Shown here: positions 14,989 through 22,186 of the stretch, in pieces
How positions within the stretch are numbered: the stretch's first letter is position 1
Layout of the letters: every line of letters begins with the position of its first letter
DNA from: an uncultured Gammaproteobacteria bacterium
GTDB lineage: Bacteria > Pseudomonadota > Gammaproteobacteria > CAIUAS01
Length of the DNA: 22,186 nt
Assembly (NCBI GenBank): GCA_903897205.1
Contig: CAIUAS010000026.1
Span: 1-22,186, forward strand
Reading direction: 5' to 3'
Program-made: the position numbers and the translations under genes
Notes under the pieces: generated by a model
What the model was told of the DNA's origin: nothing
Database searches by the model: none
The model's input: only the letters and a program-made list of their open reading frames with translations

Positions 14989-16029
14989 ATGATGAAAAAA
15001 TATAATGTATTAATTTTGTGCGTTGTTTTTGTCTGCCGGTTGGCGTTTGCAAACGATTCTGCCGGCACCACGGCGGCAGGGGGCGTTCAATTTATAAGAA
15101 CACCCTCAGTTAAAATGGTTAGTGAAAATTTAACGATTAGCCCAACTAATATTGCAGTTGATTATTTGTTTCAAAACTTAAGCGATAAAGCAGTCACCAC
15201 GCCAGTATTTTTTCCATTGCCGCCTTATCGTATGTTAGGGATGAATGAGTCTTGGGATGATGAAGTTGCGCATGATAAAAATGCGCCTTTTAAGAACTTT
15301 TCAGTGATTGTGAATGGCCATGCGGTTGCTTATCAAGTTAAAACCCAGGCGATGTTTAATGGAAAAGATATTACCAGCACTTTAATAAAAAACGGTATTC
15401 CTCTCAATGCCCAATTAGCAGCTGGGCAAATACCTATGGATGCACAGCAAGCGCTTAAATTTAAACAGTGGCATGCAAAAGCGTTTCAACTAAAGTTATT
15501 AGATGCGCAAGGAAATCCCGGCTGGCAAAAACAAGTTATTTATTATTGGACGCAAACTTTTCCTGCTAAACAAAATGTTACGATTAGCCATCAATATAAA
15601 CCGGCGGCGGGTGAATTTTATGTGGCGAAAACGCCGAATATTAGCCAACAAACACCAAGCGTTATGGATGCTATTCAGCGGATTAAAATATTATTTAATG
15701 CCGATTTATTAGCTTTAGAAAATGGAAAAAATTTGCAAAGCTGGTTAACTGAGCAAAGTGTTAAACCCACCGGCAGCAATGCTATTTACGCTTTTATTTA
15801 TAATGTCGACTATATTTTAACGACAGGTGCTAATTGGGCGGGGCCGATTCAACAATTCACATTAACGTTGAATTATCCAAACAATGGCGTGATTGCTTAT
15901 AACCATTTTTATAAAGATAAAACCAGTAAATTAAAGGTAATACCTGGAAAAACCAAATTAGTGCTAAGCAATTTTGTGCCGAGGCAGGATTTGCATATTT
16001 TATTTGGCGTTACTTCATTGCCTCGCTAA
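14989..16029 (+). CDS. Secreted DUF4424 family protein
   Basis: The product has 346 residues. Residues 1 to about 22 are a signal peptide (MMKKYNVLILCVVFVCRLAFA, then ND), so it is exported, probably to the periplasm. The mature N-terminus NDSAGTTAAGG, followed by MVSENLTISPTNIAVDYLFQN and VFFPLPP, matches the DUF4424 pattern; the fold is probably mostly beta. No catalytic motif is recognised and the function is unknown. Two ATG codons (14989 and 14992) precede the Lys-rich start; the ribosome site is weak. It lies 23 bases after xseB and could share its transcript. Its last 15 bases overlap the convergent hldD gene, and no terminator lies between them. Confidence 0.8.
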   Translation: MMKKYNVLILCVVFVCRLAFANDSAGTTAAGGVQFIRTPSVKMVSENLTISPTNIAVDYLFQNLSDKAVTTPVFFPLPPYRMLGMNESWDDEVAHDKNAPFKNFSVIVNGHAVAYQVKTQAMFNGKDITSTLIKNGIPLNAQLAAGQIPMDAQQALKFKQWHAKAFQLKLLDAQGNPGWQKQVIYYWTQTFPAKQNVTISHQYKPAAGEFYVAKTPNISQQTPSVMDAIQRIKILFNADLLALENGKNLQSWLTEQSVKPTGSNAIYAFIYNVDYILTTGANWAGPIQQFTLTLNYPNNGVIAYNHFYKDKTSKLKVIPGKTKLVLSNFVPRQDLHILFGVTSLPR

Positions 16030-16962
16030 CCAATCTAAATATTCTTTCACACCTTCTGCGACTGTTTTAAAGGATGCCGTATAACCCGCTTCACGCAGCG
16101 CAGCAATCTCCGCTTGGGTAAAACTTTGATAACGGCCGCGTAAGTGATCGGGGAAAGGAATATAATCAATATGACCGCGACCATGCCAATTAATAACGGC
16201 ATTAGCAACGGCATTAAAATTTTCAGCGTGGCCGGTCCCTGTATTAAAAATGCCGCTTTTATTAGGGTGATCTAAAAACCACAAATTAACGTGGGCAACA
16301 TCGCCGACATAAACAAAATCACGTTGCTGCTCGCCATTACCATAACCATCGCAACCTTCAAATAATTTTACGGTGCCTTCTTTAGCTAGTTGGTGATATT
16401 GATGAAACGCTACGCTCGCCATGCTGCCTTTATGGCCTTCGCGAGGGCCATACACATTAAAATAACGCAATCCTACTATTTGACTTTGGGCTGTCGGCAG
16501 AAGTTGTCTAACATATTGATCAAATTGTAGTTTTGAATAACCGTAAACATTTAAGGGCAGTTCATAGGAGCGAGTTTCTTTAAAGGTTTTGCCCGCGCCA
16601 TACACAGCCGCGCTAGAAGCGTAGATAAAGGAGATTTTGCGATCTAAACAGTAATGTAAAAGTGTTTTTGAATAATCGTAATTATTACGCATCATATAAC
16701 GGCCATCCCATTCGGTGGTGCTTGAACAGGCGCCTTCATGAAAAACTGCTTCGATGGATCGGCCAAAATCTTTGCTAGTTTGAAGCTGTGCTAAAAAATC
16801 TTCTTTATCGATATAATCGGCAATATCGCAATCGGCAATATTTTTAAATTTAACACCATTGCTAAGATTGTCGACGACTAAAATATCGGAATAACCACGT
16901 TGGTTTAAACTTTTAACAATATTACTGCCAATAAAACCTGCGCCGCCAGTAACAATAATCAT
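16015..16962 (-). CDS. hldD: ADP-L-glycero-D-manno-heptose 6-epimerase
   Basis: HldD epimerises ADP-D-glycero-beta-D-manno-heptose to the L-glycero form used for the LPS inner core. The protein has 315 residues, the usual size. It is a short-chain-dehydrogenase-type epimerase: NADP-binding TGGAGFIGS at 5-13, substrate-site SSAAVYG (116-122), catalytic Tyr140 and Lys144 (YGYSK), RYFNVYGPREGHKGSMAS, and the C-terminal RGRYQSFTQAEI block seen in HldD. It lies 2 bases after the hldE stop with its ribosome site AGAGG inside the end of hldE, so the pair forms an operon. The stop overlaps the convergent DUF4424 gene by 15 bases. Confidence 0.96.
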   Translation of the reverse strand: MIIVTGGAGFIGSNIVKSLNQRGYSDILVVDNLSNGVKFKNIADCDIADYIDKEDFLAQLQTSKDFGRSIEAVFHEGACSSTTEWDGRYMMRNNYDYSKTLLHYCLDRKISFIYASSAAVYGAGKTFKETRSYELPLNVYGYSKLQFDQYVRQLLPTAQSQIVGLRYFNVYGPREGHKGSMASVAFHQYHQLAKEGTVKLFEGCDGYGNGEQQRDFVYVGDVAHVNLWFLDHPNKSGIFNTGTGHAENFNAVANAVINWHGRGHIDYIPFPDHLRGRYQSFTQAEIAALREAGYTASFKTVAEGVKEYLDWLARQ

Positions 16963-16964
16963 TT

Positions 16965-18392
16965 TTATACCTCTTGCTGTGCTTTGTTAATAATTGCAGT
17001 GGTCGAGCAACCTTCTACGAAAGGTAAAATATGCACCTTGCCACCATTCGCTAAAACGCTACGCGCCTCAGGCAGATCTTCTACGCTATAATCACCACCT
17101 TTCACCCAAACATCGGGTAAAGTTTTGCTAACAATGTGTTCAGGCGTGTCTTCACTAAATGCTACCACCCAGTCAACTGCGCTTAGGCCTGCTAACACAG
17201 CCATGCGGCGGGCAAGCGTGTTAATGGGACGTCCAGGCCCTTTCAAGCGTGAGACTGCTTCGTCATCGTTAACGACAACAATTAAGCGATCTCCTAAAGC
17301 TTTGGCTTGTTCTAAATAAGCAACATGACCGGCGTGCAAAATATCAAAGCAGCCGCCCGTCATAACAAGGCGTTCACCATGCGCGCGAGCATCTTCAATC
17401 GCTATGGTAAGCTGTTCTTCGGTCATGATGCCACGGCCCGAGTTATGCTCTGCTTGCATAGCGCGTCGTAATTCAGACACGTTTATCGAAGCGGCACCTG
17501 ATTTGCCAACCACAATGCTGGCGGCAATATTGGCGATCACCGCCGCTTGTGGTAAAGCTAAGCCGGCCGCACAACTGGCTGCCAAAACACCGATGACGGT
17601 ATCACCCGCTCCGGTTACATCATAAACTTCACGCGCATGCGCAGGGAGGTGTAATTCTGGCTCGCCCTTGCGGATTAGCGTCATGCCATGCTCACCTCGC
17701 GTCACTAATAAGGCACCAATATCATAGGCTTGAATCAATTCAATGCCTTTGCGGATTAGTTCCTCTTCATTTTTGCAGGAGCCGGCTACTGTTTCAAATT
17801 CTTTGCGGTTAGGGGTTAATAAACTCGCGCCGCGATAAATACTAAAATCATGGCCTTTAGGATCAACAAAAATGGGTTTATTAGCGGCTTTAGCGGCTTT
17901 AATTAGCTCAGGGGCGCATTGCTGAACGCCTTTAGCATAATCAGAAAGCACCACAACTTGGTTATTAGGTAACTGCTGGTAATATTTTTCAAGTAAAAGC
18001 TGGCTGTTTAATGGCGGAAAGGCGTTTTCAAAATCAAGGCGAATTAATTGCTGATGCAAGCTTAAAACGCGTAATTTCATGATAGTGGGAACGCCAGGAA
18101 TACGTTGGAATACACACTTAATGCCCGCAGCGGTAAGCTTGTCTTCTAAACTATTCGCCGCTTCATCATCGCCGCAAGAACCAAACAGAGTGGTTTGACT
18201 GCCTAGGGAAGCAATATTTAATGCAACGTTACCGGCGCCGCCTGGTCGTTCTTCGGTTTGTTGGACATGGACCACTGGGACAGGCGCTTCTGGCGATATC
18301 CTTGAGGTGGCGCCGGACCAATAACGATCAAGCATCACATCGCCAATTATTAATACACGGGTATCATTAAAATTAGGTAATTGAAGCTGCAT
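16965..18392 (-). CDS. hldE: Bifunctional heptose 7-phosphate kinase / heptose 1-phosphate adenylyltransferase
   Basis: HldE phosphorylates D-glycero-manno-heptose 7-phosphate at C1 and later adenylates heptose 1-phosphate, feeding HldD. Residues about 1-315 are a PfkB-family kinase (VLIIGDVMLDRYW, RISPEAPVPV, ERPGGAGNVALNIASLG, and catalytic DVTGAGDTVIG). Residues about 330-475 are a nucleotidyltransferase with FDILHAGHVAYLEQA and VKGGDY. From ATG 18392 the protein has 475 residues and aligns from the first residue with the E. coli N-terminus (M-x-x-x-L-P-x-F). A longer frame reaches 18437, but the added 15 residues are unlike the family, and the perfect TATAAT at 18454-18449 would leave almost no leader. 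Both catalytic halves are intact. Divergent from lpxL. Confidence 0.95.
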   Translation of the reverse strand: MQLQLPNFNDTRVLIIGDVMLDRYWSGATSRISPEAPVPVVHVQQTEERPGGAGNVALNIASLGSQTTLFGSCGDDEAANSLEDKLTAAGIKCVFQRIPGVPTIMKLRVLSLHQQLIRLDFENAFPPLNSQLLLEKYYQQLPNNQVVVLSDYAKGVQQCAPELIKAAKAANKPIFVDPKGHDFSIYRGASLLTPNRKEFETVAGSCKNEEELIRKGIELIQAYDIGALLVTRGEHGMTLIRKGEPELHLPAHAREVYDVTGAGDTVIGVLAASCAAGLALPQAAVIANIAASIVVGKSGAASINVSELRRAMQAEHNSGRGIMTEEQLTIAIEDARAHGERLVMTGGCFDILHAGHVAYLEQAKALGDRLIVVVNDDEAVSRLKGPGRPINTLARRMAVLAGLSAVDWVVAFSEDTPEHIVSKTLPDVWVKGGDYSVEDLPEARSVLANGGKVHILPFVEGCSTTAIINKAQQEV

Positions 18393-18447
18393 CATATTTA
18401 ACTTTAGCTGGCTATTAAGAGGCGAGGATAATACCATATCGAGCTCA

Positions 18448-18456
18448 TATTATAAA
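18448..18456. promoter_or_regulatory. Shared AT core between divergent hldE and lpxL promoters
   Basis: The stretch TATTATAAA reads as a -10 on both strands: TATAAT on the minus strand (18454-18449) for hldE and TATTAT or TATAAA on the plus strand for lpxL. Neither side has a good -35, so use by both genes is a suggestion from position only. Confidence 0.3.
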
Positions 18457-18467
18457 AACGCAACTCA

Positions 18468-19412
18468 ATGCAGTTGTCTCGGCTAAAGAAAGAGGCGGGC
18501 GTGGATACATCTCCCAATAATAAATTTTTGGCGCCGCGTTACTGGCCTATCTGGTTAGCGGTTGGATTATTGAAGTTATTAATAAAATTACCTTATAGAA
18601 CCCAATTAGTTTTGGGTAAATGGTTGGGACGTTTATTAGCGTTAGTTCCTTCTAAAATGCGCCACACCACGGTTATAAATTTACAACTATGTTTTCCGGA
18701 GTTAACGGAATTACAACGGCAACAATTACTCCGTAAAAACTTTGAGTCGGTAGGGATTGGCATTTTTGAAACTGCATTAGGTTGGTGGGCGCCGGATAGC
18801 AAAATTCAATCGTTGCTGCATGCTCAGGGTGTGGAGAACATTAAAATGGCCTTGGCAGAAGGAAAGGCGGTGATGTTATGCGGCGCTCATTTTACCACGC
18901 TTGAAATAGCGGGACGGTTAATGGCCCAACACCTACCACTAGCAGTAACCTATCGTACGCAAAAAAACCCCGTCTTTGAGAAGATTAATCGAGCGGCATT
19001 GGATAAATATTACCAGCAAGTGCTGCGCCGCGAAGAAGTGCGCGGCGTATTGCGTTGCTTAAAAAGTGGGTTATGTATTTGGTTTGCAGCAGATACCGAT
19101 GCCGGCATAAAAAACAGTGTGTTTGTGCCTTTTTTCGATGTCTTGGCCGCCACTGTTACGGCTACGCCACGCTATGCTAAAATGAGCAATGCTATGGTAT
19201 TTCCAGTTGCCTTTTATCGACGCGAAGATGGCAGCGGCTATGAGCTGATAATACAGCCAGCTTTAGAAAATTTTCCCTCAGACAATATAGAACAGGATGT
19301 AACGCGGCTTAATAACGTTTTAGAAGCGGCTATTCGTCTGCGACCAGAACAATATCTCTGGCAATACAAACGTTTTAAAACACGGCCAATCGGTGAGAAA
19401 AGGGTTTATTAG
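18468..19412 (+). CDS. lpxL: Lipid A late acyltransferase (LpxL/HtrB family)
   Basis: The enzyme adds a secondary acyl chain to Kdo-lipid IVA at the inner membrane. The 314-residue product has an N-terminal hydrophobic anchor at about 27-45 (APRYWPIWLAVGLLKLLIKLP), the acyltransferase motif His141-x4-Glu146 (HFTTLE), NFESVGIGIFETA, and the typical C-terminal PEQYLWQYKRFKTRP. Specificity among LpxL, LpxM and LpxP cannot be read from sequence; the FESVGIGIFET and RFKTRP segments are closest to E. coli LpxL. The start is uncertain: ATG 18468 has no ribosome site, while GTG 18501 has AGAGG at proper spacing and would give 303 residues. It is divergent from hldE-hldD, placing lipid A and inner-core genes together. 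Confidence 0.9.
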   Translation: MQLSRLKKEAGVDTSPNNKFLAPRYWPIWLAVGLLKLLIKLPYRTQLVLGKWLGRLLALVPSKMRHTTVINLQLCFPELTELQRQQLLRKNFESVGIGIFETALGWWAPDSKIQSLLHAQGVENIKMALAEGKAVMLCGAHFTTLEIAGRLMAQHLPLAVTYRTQKNPVFEKINRAALDKYYQQVLRREEVRGVLRCLKSGLCIWFAADTDAGIKNSVFVPFFDVLAATVTATPRYAKMSNAMVFPVAFYRREDGSGYELIIQPALENFPSDNIEQDVTRLNNVLEAAIRLRPEQYLWQYKRFKTRPIGEKRVY

Positions 19413-19661
19413 ATTTTATTATTCCAACCAATGCTATTTGATAGCCCTCTATTACAGTTCGATAAGAATTTAGCGTTTATCCCCATTGTTGCTTTAACCG
19501 CGCACCTGCCAGAAGAAACTTTAGAGCGCGAATGCTTTTTAGCAGGCATGAATTATTTTTTAACAAAACCACTCACATTACAAAATGCAACCGATATTAT
19601 TAACAAGTTTGTTGCCAAAAAAAATTCAGCCAATCACATCAAGCTATTAAACTGTCATTAA
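19413..19661 (+). pseudogene. Remnant of a response-regulator receiver domain
   Basis: A short frame from ATG 19431 (76 residues, no ribosome site) encodes only the last third of a CheY-like receiver: IPIVALTAH with the conserved switch Thr, ECFLAGMNYFLTKPL with the conserved Lys, and a final helix. The phosphoacceptor Asp and the first beta strands are missing. The same frame begins directly after the lpxL TAG stop at 19413 and the few codons before the ATG do not restore an Asp motif. It looks like debris of a hybrid sensor kinase or response regulator whose 5' part was deleted. A short expressed peptide is possible but unlikely. Confidence 0.65.
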
Positions 19662-19712
19662 CAATAGCTATTTTCGTCGCGTTTCAATTTTAGATCTTAT
19701 TGCATTGCGCGC

Positions 19713-19741
19713 TTGTTATGCAGGTGAAGGTACGATATATT
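19713..19741 (+). promoter_or_regulatory. Sigma-70-like promoter for the TorF-family gene
   Basis: A -35 TTGTTA (19713-19718) and -10 TATATT (19736-19741) are spaced by exactly 17 bases. Transcription would start near 19748, leaving a leader of about 30 bases with a very strong ribosome site (AAGGAGGA, 19767-19774) before the ATG at 19779. High expression is expected, as for an outer-membrane protein. Confidence 0.55.
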
Positions 19742-19778
19742 CTGACGATTATTCATAATCAATTTCAAGGAGGAAGTT

Positions 19779-20558
19779 ATGGTGTCGGTTAAATCTTTTC
19801 TAGTGGTAGCCGCATTAGCGTCGATAACTAGTTATTCGTATGCAGATGATGCAACAGTGCCTCCTTCAGCTGACAATTCAAATGCCACGCTTGCCAATGC
19901 CTCTGCGGGTGGGAGTTATAATTTAGCTGATCATCTTTCAGGCACGGCTGATATTGTTTCAAACTATGTATGGCGGGGCGTTAGCCAAACTGATAATGCT
20001 CCTGCGGTTCAAACGGGAGCCACCTATTCTTTTGACAGTGGTTTTTATGCTGGTTTATGGGGATCCTCAGTAAATTTTAAAAATGATAGTGGGGCGACCA
20101 CCGAATTAGATTATGTGGTTGGCTTTAAGCATAAGCTAACAGAAGATTTTAATGTCAGTGTTTTTGGCACACACTACAATTATCCTCGCACAAGTGGGCT
20201 TGATTATAATGAATATACCTTGCAAGGCAGCTATAAAATACTGACTGCTACTTTTGCGTATTCACATGATGAATTTAGCTCGGGACATAGTGGCGAATAC
20301 TATAATTTGGCAGCTGATTATCCTGTGCCAGGCCAATGTATCTTCAATGTTCCAGGTGTTGCAGTGGGAGCAAGCGTTGGCCGCTTTGAACTTCCTACGG
20401 AAGCAGGCTTTAGTTATAACGACTACAAACTTTATGTTAGTAAAGAATTAACAAAGAATTTTAAATTAATTGTGAACTTTACTGACACAAACGGTGAAAA
20501 TAGAACTTATCCAGCAGACAAAGCCCATCTTTTTGCTGATTTATCCGCAAGTTTTTAA
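19779..20558 (+). CDS. TorF-family putative outer-membrane porin (Gcw_chp family)
   Basis: The 259-residue product has a signal peptide ending near residue 22 (ASITSYSYA, then DD), a Ser/Ala/Asn-rich spacer and a beta-rich body ending in Phe, as expected for an outer-membrane beta barrel. The family signature is clear: DIVSNYVWRGVSQTDNAPAVQ and SGFYAGLWGSSVNF. Homologues are annotated as TorF putative porins; the transported solute is not known. It has its own good promoter and ribosome site, and is followed by a hairpin, so it is probably a single-gene unit. It is unrelated to the receiver remnant upstream. Confidence 0.88.
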   Translation: MVSVKSFLVVAALASITSYSYADDATVPPSADNSNATLANASAGGSYNLADHLSGTADIVSNYVWRGVSQTDNAPAVQTGATYSFDSGFYAGLWGSSVNFKNDSGATTELDYVVGFKHKLTEDFNVSVFGTHYNYPRTSGLDYNEYTLQGSYKILTATFAYSHDEFSSGHSGEYYNLAADYPVPGQCIFNVPGVAVGASVGRFELPTEAGFSYNDYKLYVSKELTKNFKLIVNFTDTNGENRTYPADKAHLFADLSASF

Positions 20559-20579
20559 ATTAGCGTTACGCGCCGTAAA

Positions 20580-20603
20580 GGTTGGGTTAAGCGCAACCCA
20601 ACC
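20580..20603. terminator. Hairpin between the TorF gene and the GGDEF-EAL gene (probable bidirectional terminator)
   Basis: GGTTGGGTT (20580-20588) pairs perfectly with AACCCAACC (20595-20603) over a 6-base loop AAGCGC. It lies between two convergent stops, 22 bases after one and 9 after the other. T tracts are short (TTT on the minus side). The GTTGGGTT...AACCCAAC shape also resembles REP-like palindromes found in many bacterial genomes, so it may be a single REP copy serving as terminator. Confidence 0.55.
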
Positions 20604-20611
20604 CAGCCTTC

Positions 20612-22186
20612 TTAAAATAGCTGTTTCTGTAATAGCTTTATAAAATTAGCTGAATCAACAGGTGGGCTGAAATAAAACCCCTGCGCGCATGGGCAGTGAT
20701 TATCAATTAAATATTGCATTTGTTCTTCTGTCTCGACGCCTTCGGCAATTACATTCAATCCCAAATCTTTGGCAAGTGAAATAGTTGATTGAACAATTAA
20801 AGCATTAGATTGATCATAATTTATATTTTTAATAAATGACTTATCGATTTTTAAATTATGAATAGGGAATTGTTTGAGTCTGCTTAAAGTGGCATAGCCG
20901 GTACCAAAATCATCGATAGCAAGCAATATGCCCATTTGTTGCAGGGTGATCAATTTATCTTTAGCTGCCTCTATATGTGTTGAGGCAATTGATTCAGATA
21001 ATTCTAGCGTTAAGCGACAGGGTGGAAAATTGGAATGCAATAAAATTTCATTAATGGTATCAATGAAATTATTTTGACGTAATTGTAATGAAGAAATATT
21101 GAAAGCTAAATTATAAGGGTCGCTGGTTGTCGGCCAGCTTGCAAATTCTACTAGCGCTTTTTTCAATACCCATTGCCCGATAGAAAGCATTAAACCGGTC
21201 TCTTCTGCTATCGATATAAAATAATCAGGTGGCACTAAGCCGAGGCTGGGATTCAGCCAGCGCAATAAGACTTCTACCTCAATAATCTTGTTTGAGGCTA
21301 AATTAATAATGGGTTGATATACCAGAAAAAATTCATTGTTATCAAGCGCCAGTCGCAGTGCGTTGACGATATCAAAATGTTGACTTTGTTGGTGTTTAAT
21401 ATGGGCAGTAAAGAAATTATAAGTATTGCGCCCACCGAGTTTTGCACTATACATGGCAATGTCAGCATTTTTAAATAATTGCGTGTCAGTGGTGCTCTCA
21501 TCTGGATAGCATGCTATGCCAATGCTTGCACTAACGGCTACCATAAAACTTTCAATTTTGTAAGGAGCCGATAATGCTTGAATAATTTCTTTAGCCATTT
21601 TTTCGGCATTTGAATAATTTTCTATATGAGTGCAAATGATTCCAAACTCATCTCCACTGATTCTTGCTAGAAAATCGGTGGGTTTAGAGAATGTCCTTAA
21701 GCGGCGAGAAATTTCTTTTAATAATAAGTCGCCGGTATGATAACCGTAGGTATCGTTAATTGATTTGAAATGGTCCAAGTTAATAACTAATACGGCGGTA
21801 ATAGCCCCGGAGTTATTTATATTGTTTGATTCGGTTTGTAAGCGCGCTTCAAAGCTTCTGCGATTGGGCAGCTTAGTTAAACTATCTAAATGAGTTGACT
21901 GTTTTAATTCAAATTGCGCATCGAGTAGCTTTTGATAATTTGCTTTGGTCTCTTTCAATCTCTGTTGATATTCCAGCGTGGCGTTGAGTTGAATAGTAAT
22001 GTTATTTATTAAATGATAAATTTTTTGGAAGTCGTGGATTTTTTCGTTAAAGAAGAATTCTGCCACCGCAATTATTTTATTATATTGCTTGACAGGAATA
22101 GCAATGGCGCTCTGTAGATGGTTAGCTATAAAAAGCTCTTTTCTGGCTAAGTTTTCTTCTGCTGCCAAAGCAGTTATCTCGATAGC
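20612..22186 (-). CDS. GGDEF-EAL cyclic-di-GMP protein (5' end beyond window)
   Basis: The frame is open to the right edge, so the N-terminus is missing; a TTG at 22168 would give 518 residues but six open codons precede it. Numbered from that TTG, residues about 1-65 look like the end of a GAF-type sensor (LQSAIAIPV, KIIAVAEFFF), then a coiled linker (about 65-92), GGDEF domain (about 95-255) and EAL domain (about 265-515). The diguanylate cyclase motif reads SGDEF (171-175), and the inhibitory site RxxD reads KPTD. The EAL motif reads EVL (299-301); NISSLQL, LELSES, AIDDFGTG (417-424), KIDKSF, AEGVETEEQ and QGFYFSPP are intact, so phosphodiesterase activity is likely. It may regulate surface behaviour such as the type IV pili. 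Ends next to a hairpin. Confidence 0.92.
   Translation of the reverse strand, partial: AIEITALAAEENLARKELFIANHLQSAIAIPVKQYNKIIAVAEFFFNEKIHDFQKIYHLINNITIQLNATLEYQQRLKETKANYQKLLDAQFELKQSTHLDSLTKLPNRRSFEARLQTESNNINNSGAITAVLVINLDHFKSINDTYGYHTGDLLLKEISRRLRTFSKPTDFLARISGDEFGIICTHIENYSNAEKMAKEIIQALSAPYKIESFMVAVSASIGIACYPDESTTDTQLFKNADIAMYSAKLGGRNTYNFFTAHIKHQQSQHFDIVNALRLALDNNEFFLVYQPIINLASNKIIEVEVLLRWLNPSLGLVPPDYFISIAEETGLMLSIGQWVLKKALVEFASWPTTSDPYNLAFNISSLQLRQNNFIDTINEILLHSNFPPCRLTLELSESIASTHIEAAKDKLITLQQMGILLAIDDFGTGYATLSRLKQFPIHNLKIDKSFIKNINYDQSNALIVQSTISLAKDLGLNVIAEGVETEEQMQYLIDNHCPCAQGFYFSPPVDSANFIKLLQKQLF

Noticed and set aside
18393..18437. Longer N-terminus for HldE
   Set aside because: ATG 18392 matches the start of E. 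coli HldE and leaves room for the TATAAT promoter core; the extension has no family support.

Overview
The window is about 22 kb of AT-leaning chromosomal DNA from a Gram-negative gammaproteobacterium. Heptose-based LPS genes (hldE, hldD, an LpxL-type acyltransferase), ubiquinone synthesis (coq7), type IV pilus genes (pilB, pilC) and a TorF-type outer-membrane protein set the class. Three things point to the order Legionellales (Legionella/Coxiella/Berkiella side) without proving it: a DedA-PAP2-LssY_C fusion of the kind known from Legionella, a large unrecognised protein with features of a Dot/Icm-type effector, and a PmrA-box-like tandem repeat in front of that gene. No tRNA, rRNA, CRISPR array, insertion sequence or integrase was seen, and no gene-free stretch exceeds about 200 bases.

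Layout. 1-2049 (minus): the start of pilC (cut by the left edge) and complete pilB. 2234-2977 (plus): an Sfp-type phosphopantetheinyl transferase. 2992-3657 (minus): a CI/LexA-like repressor that lacks both catalytic residues of the S24 peptidase. 3871-4524 (plus): coq7, with a terminator-like hairpin in its leader. 4631-5641 (minus): gap, separated from coq7 by a perfect 16-bp inverted repeat.

5749-11664 (plus): a tightly packed run of five genes (DUF3025 protein, membrane class III adenylate cyclase, lipB, lipA, DedA-PAP2-LssY_C membrane protein), joined by overlaps or short gaps and probably one operon. It meets the next gene tail to tail with overlapping stop codons. 11661-14525 (minus): the 954-residue effector-like protein. 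14711-16029 (plus): xseB and a secreted DUF4424 protein, whose end overlaps hldD by 15 bp. 16015-18392 (minus): the hldE-hldD operon for ADP-heptose, divergent from lpxL (18468-19412, plus), so LPS core and lipid A genes share an upstream region. A response-regulator remnant follows lpxL. Then come a well-promoted TorF-family porin (19779-20558, plus) and a GGDEF-EAL protein (20612 to the right edge, minus).

The most interesting element is the 954-residue gene with its PmrA-box-like promoter, internal repeat and glutamate-rich C-terminus: a candidate undescribed secreted effector under envelope-stress two-component control. The catalytically dead repressor next to coq7 is second. All calls come from reading the sequence; no database search was run.
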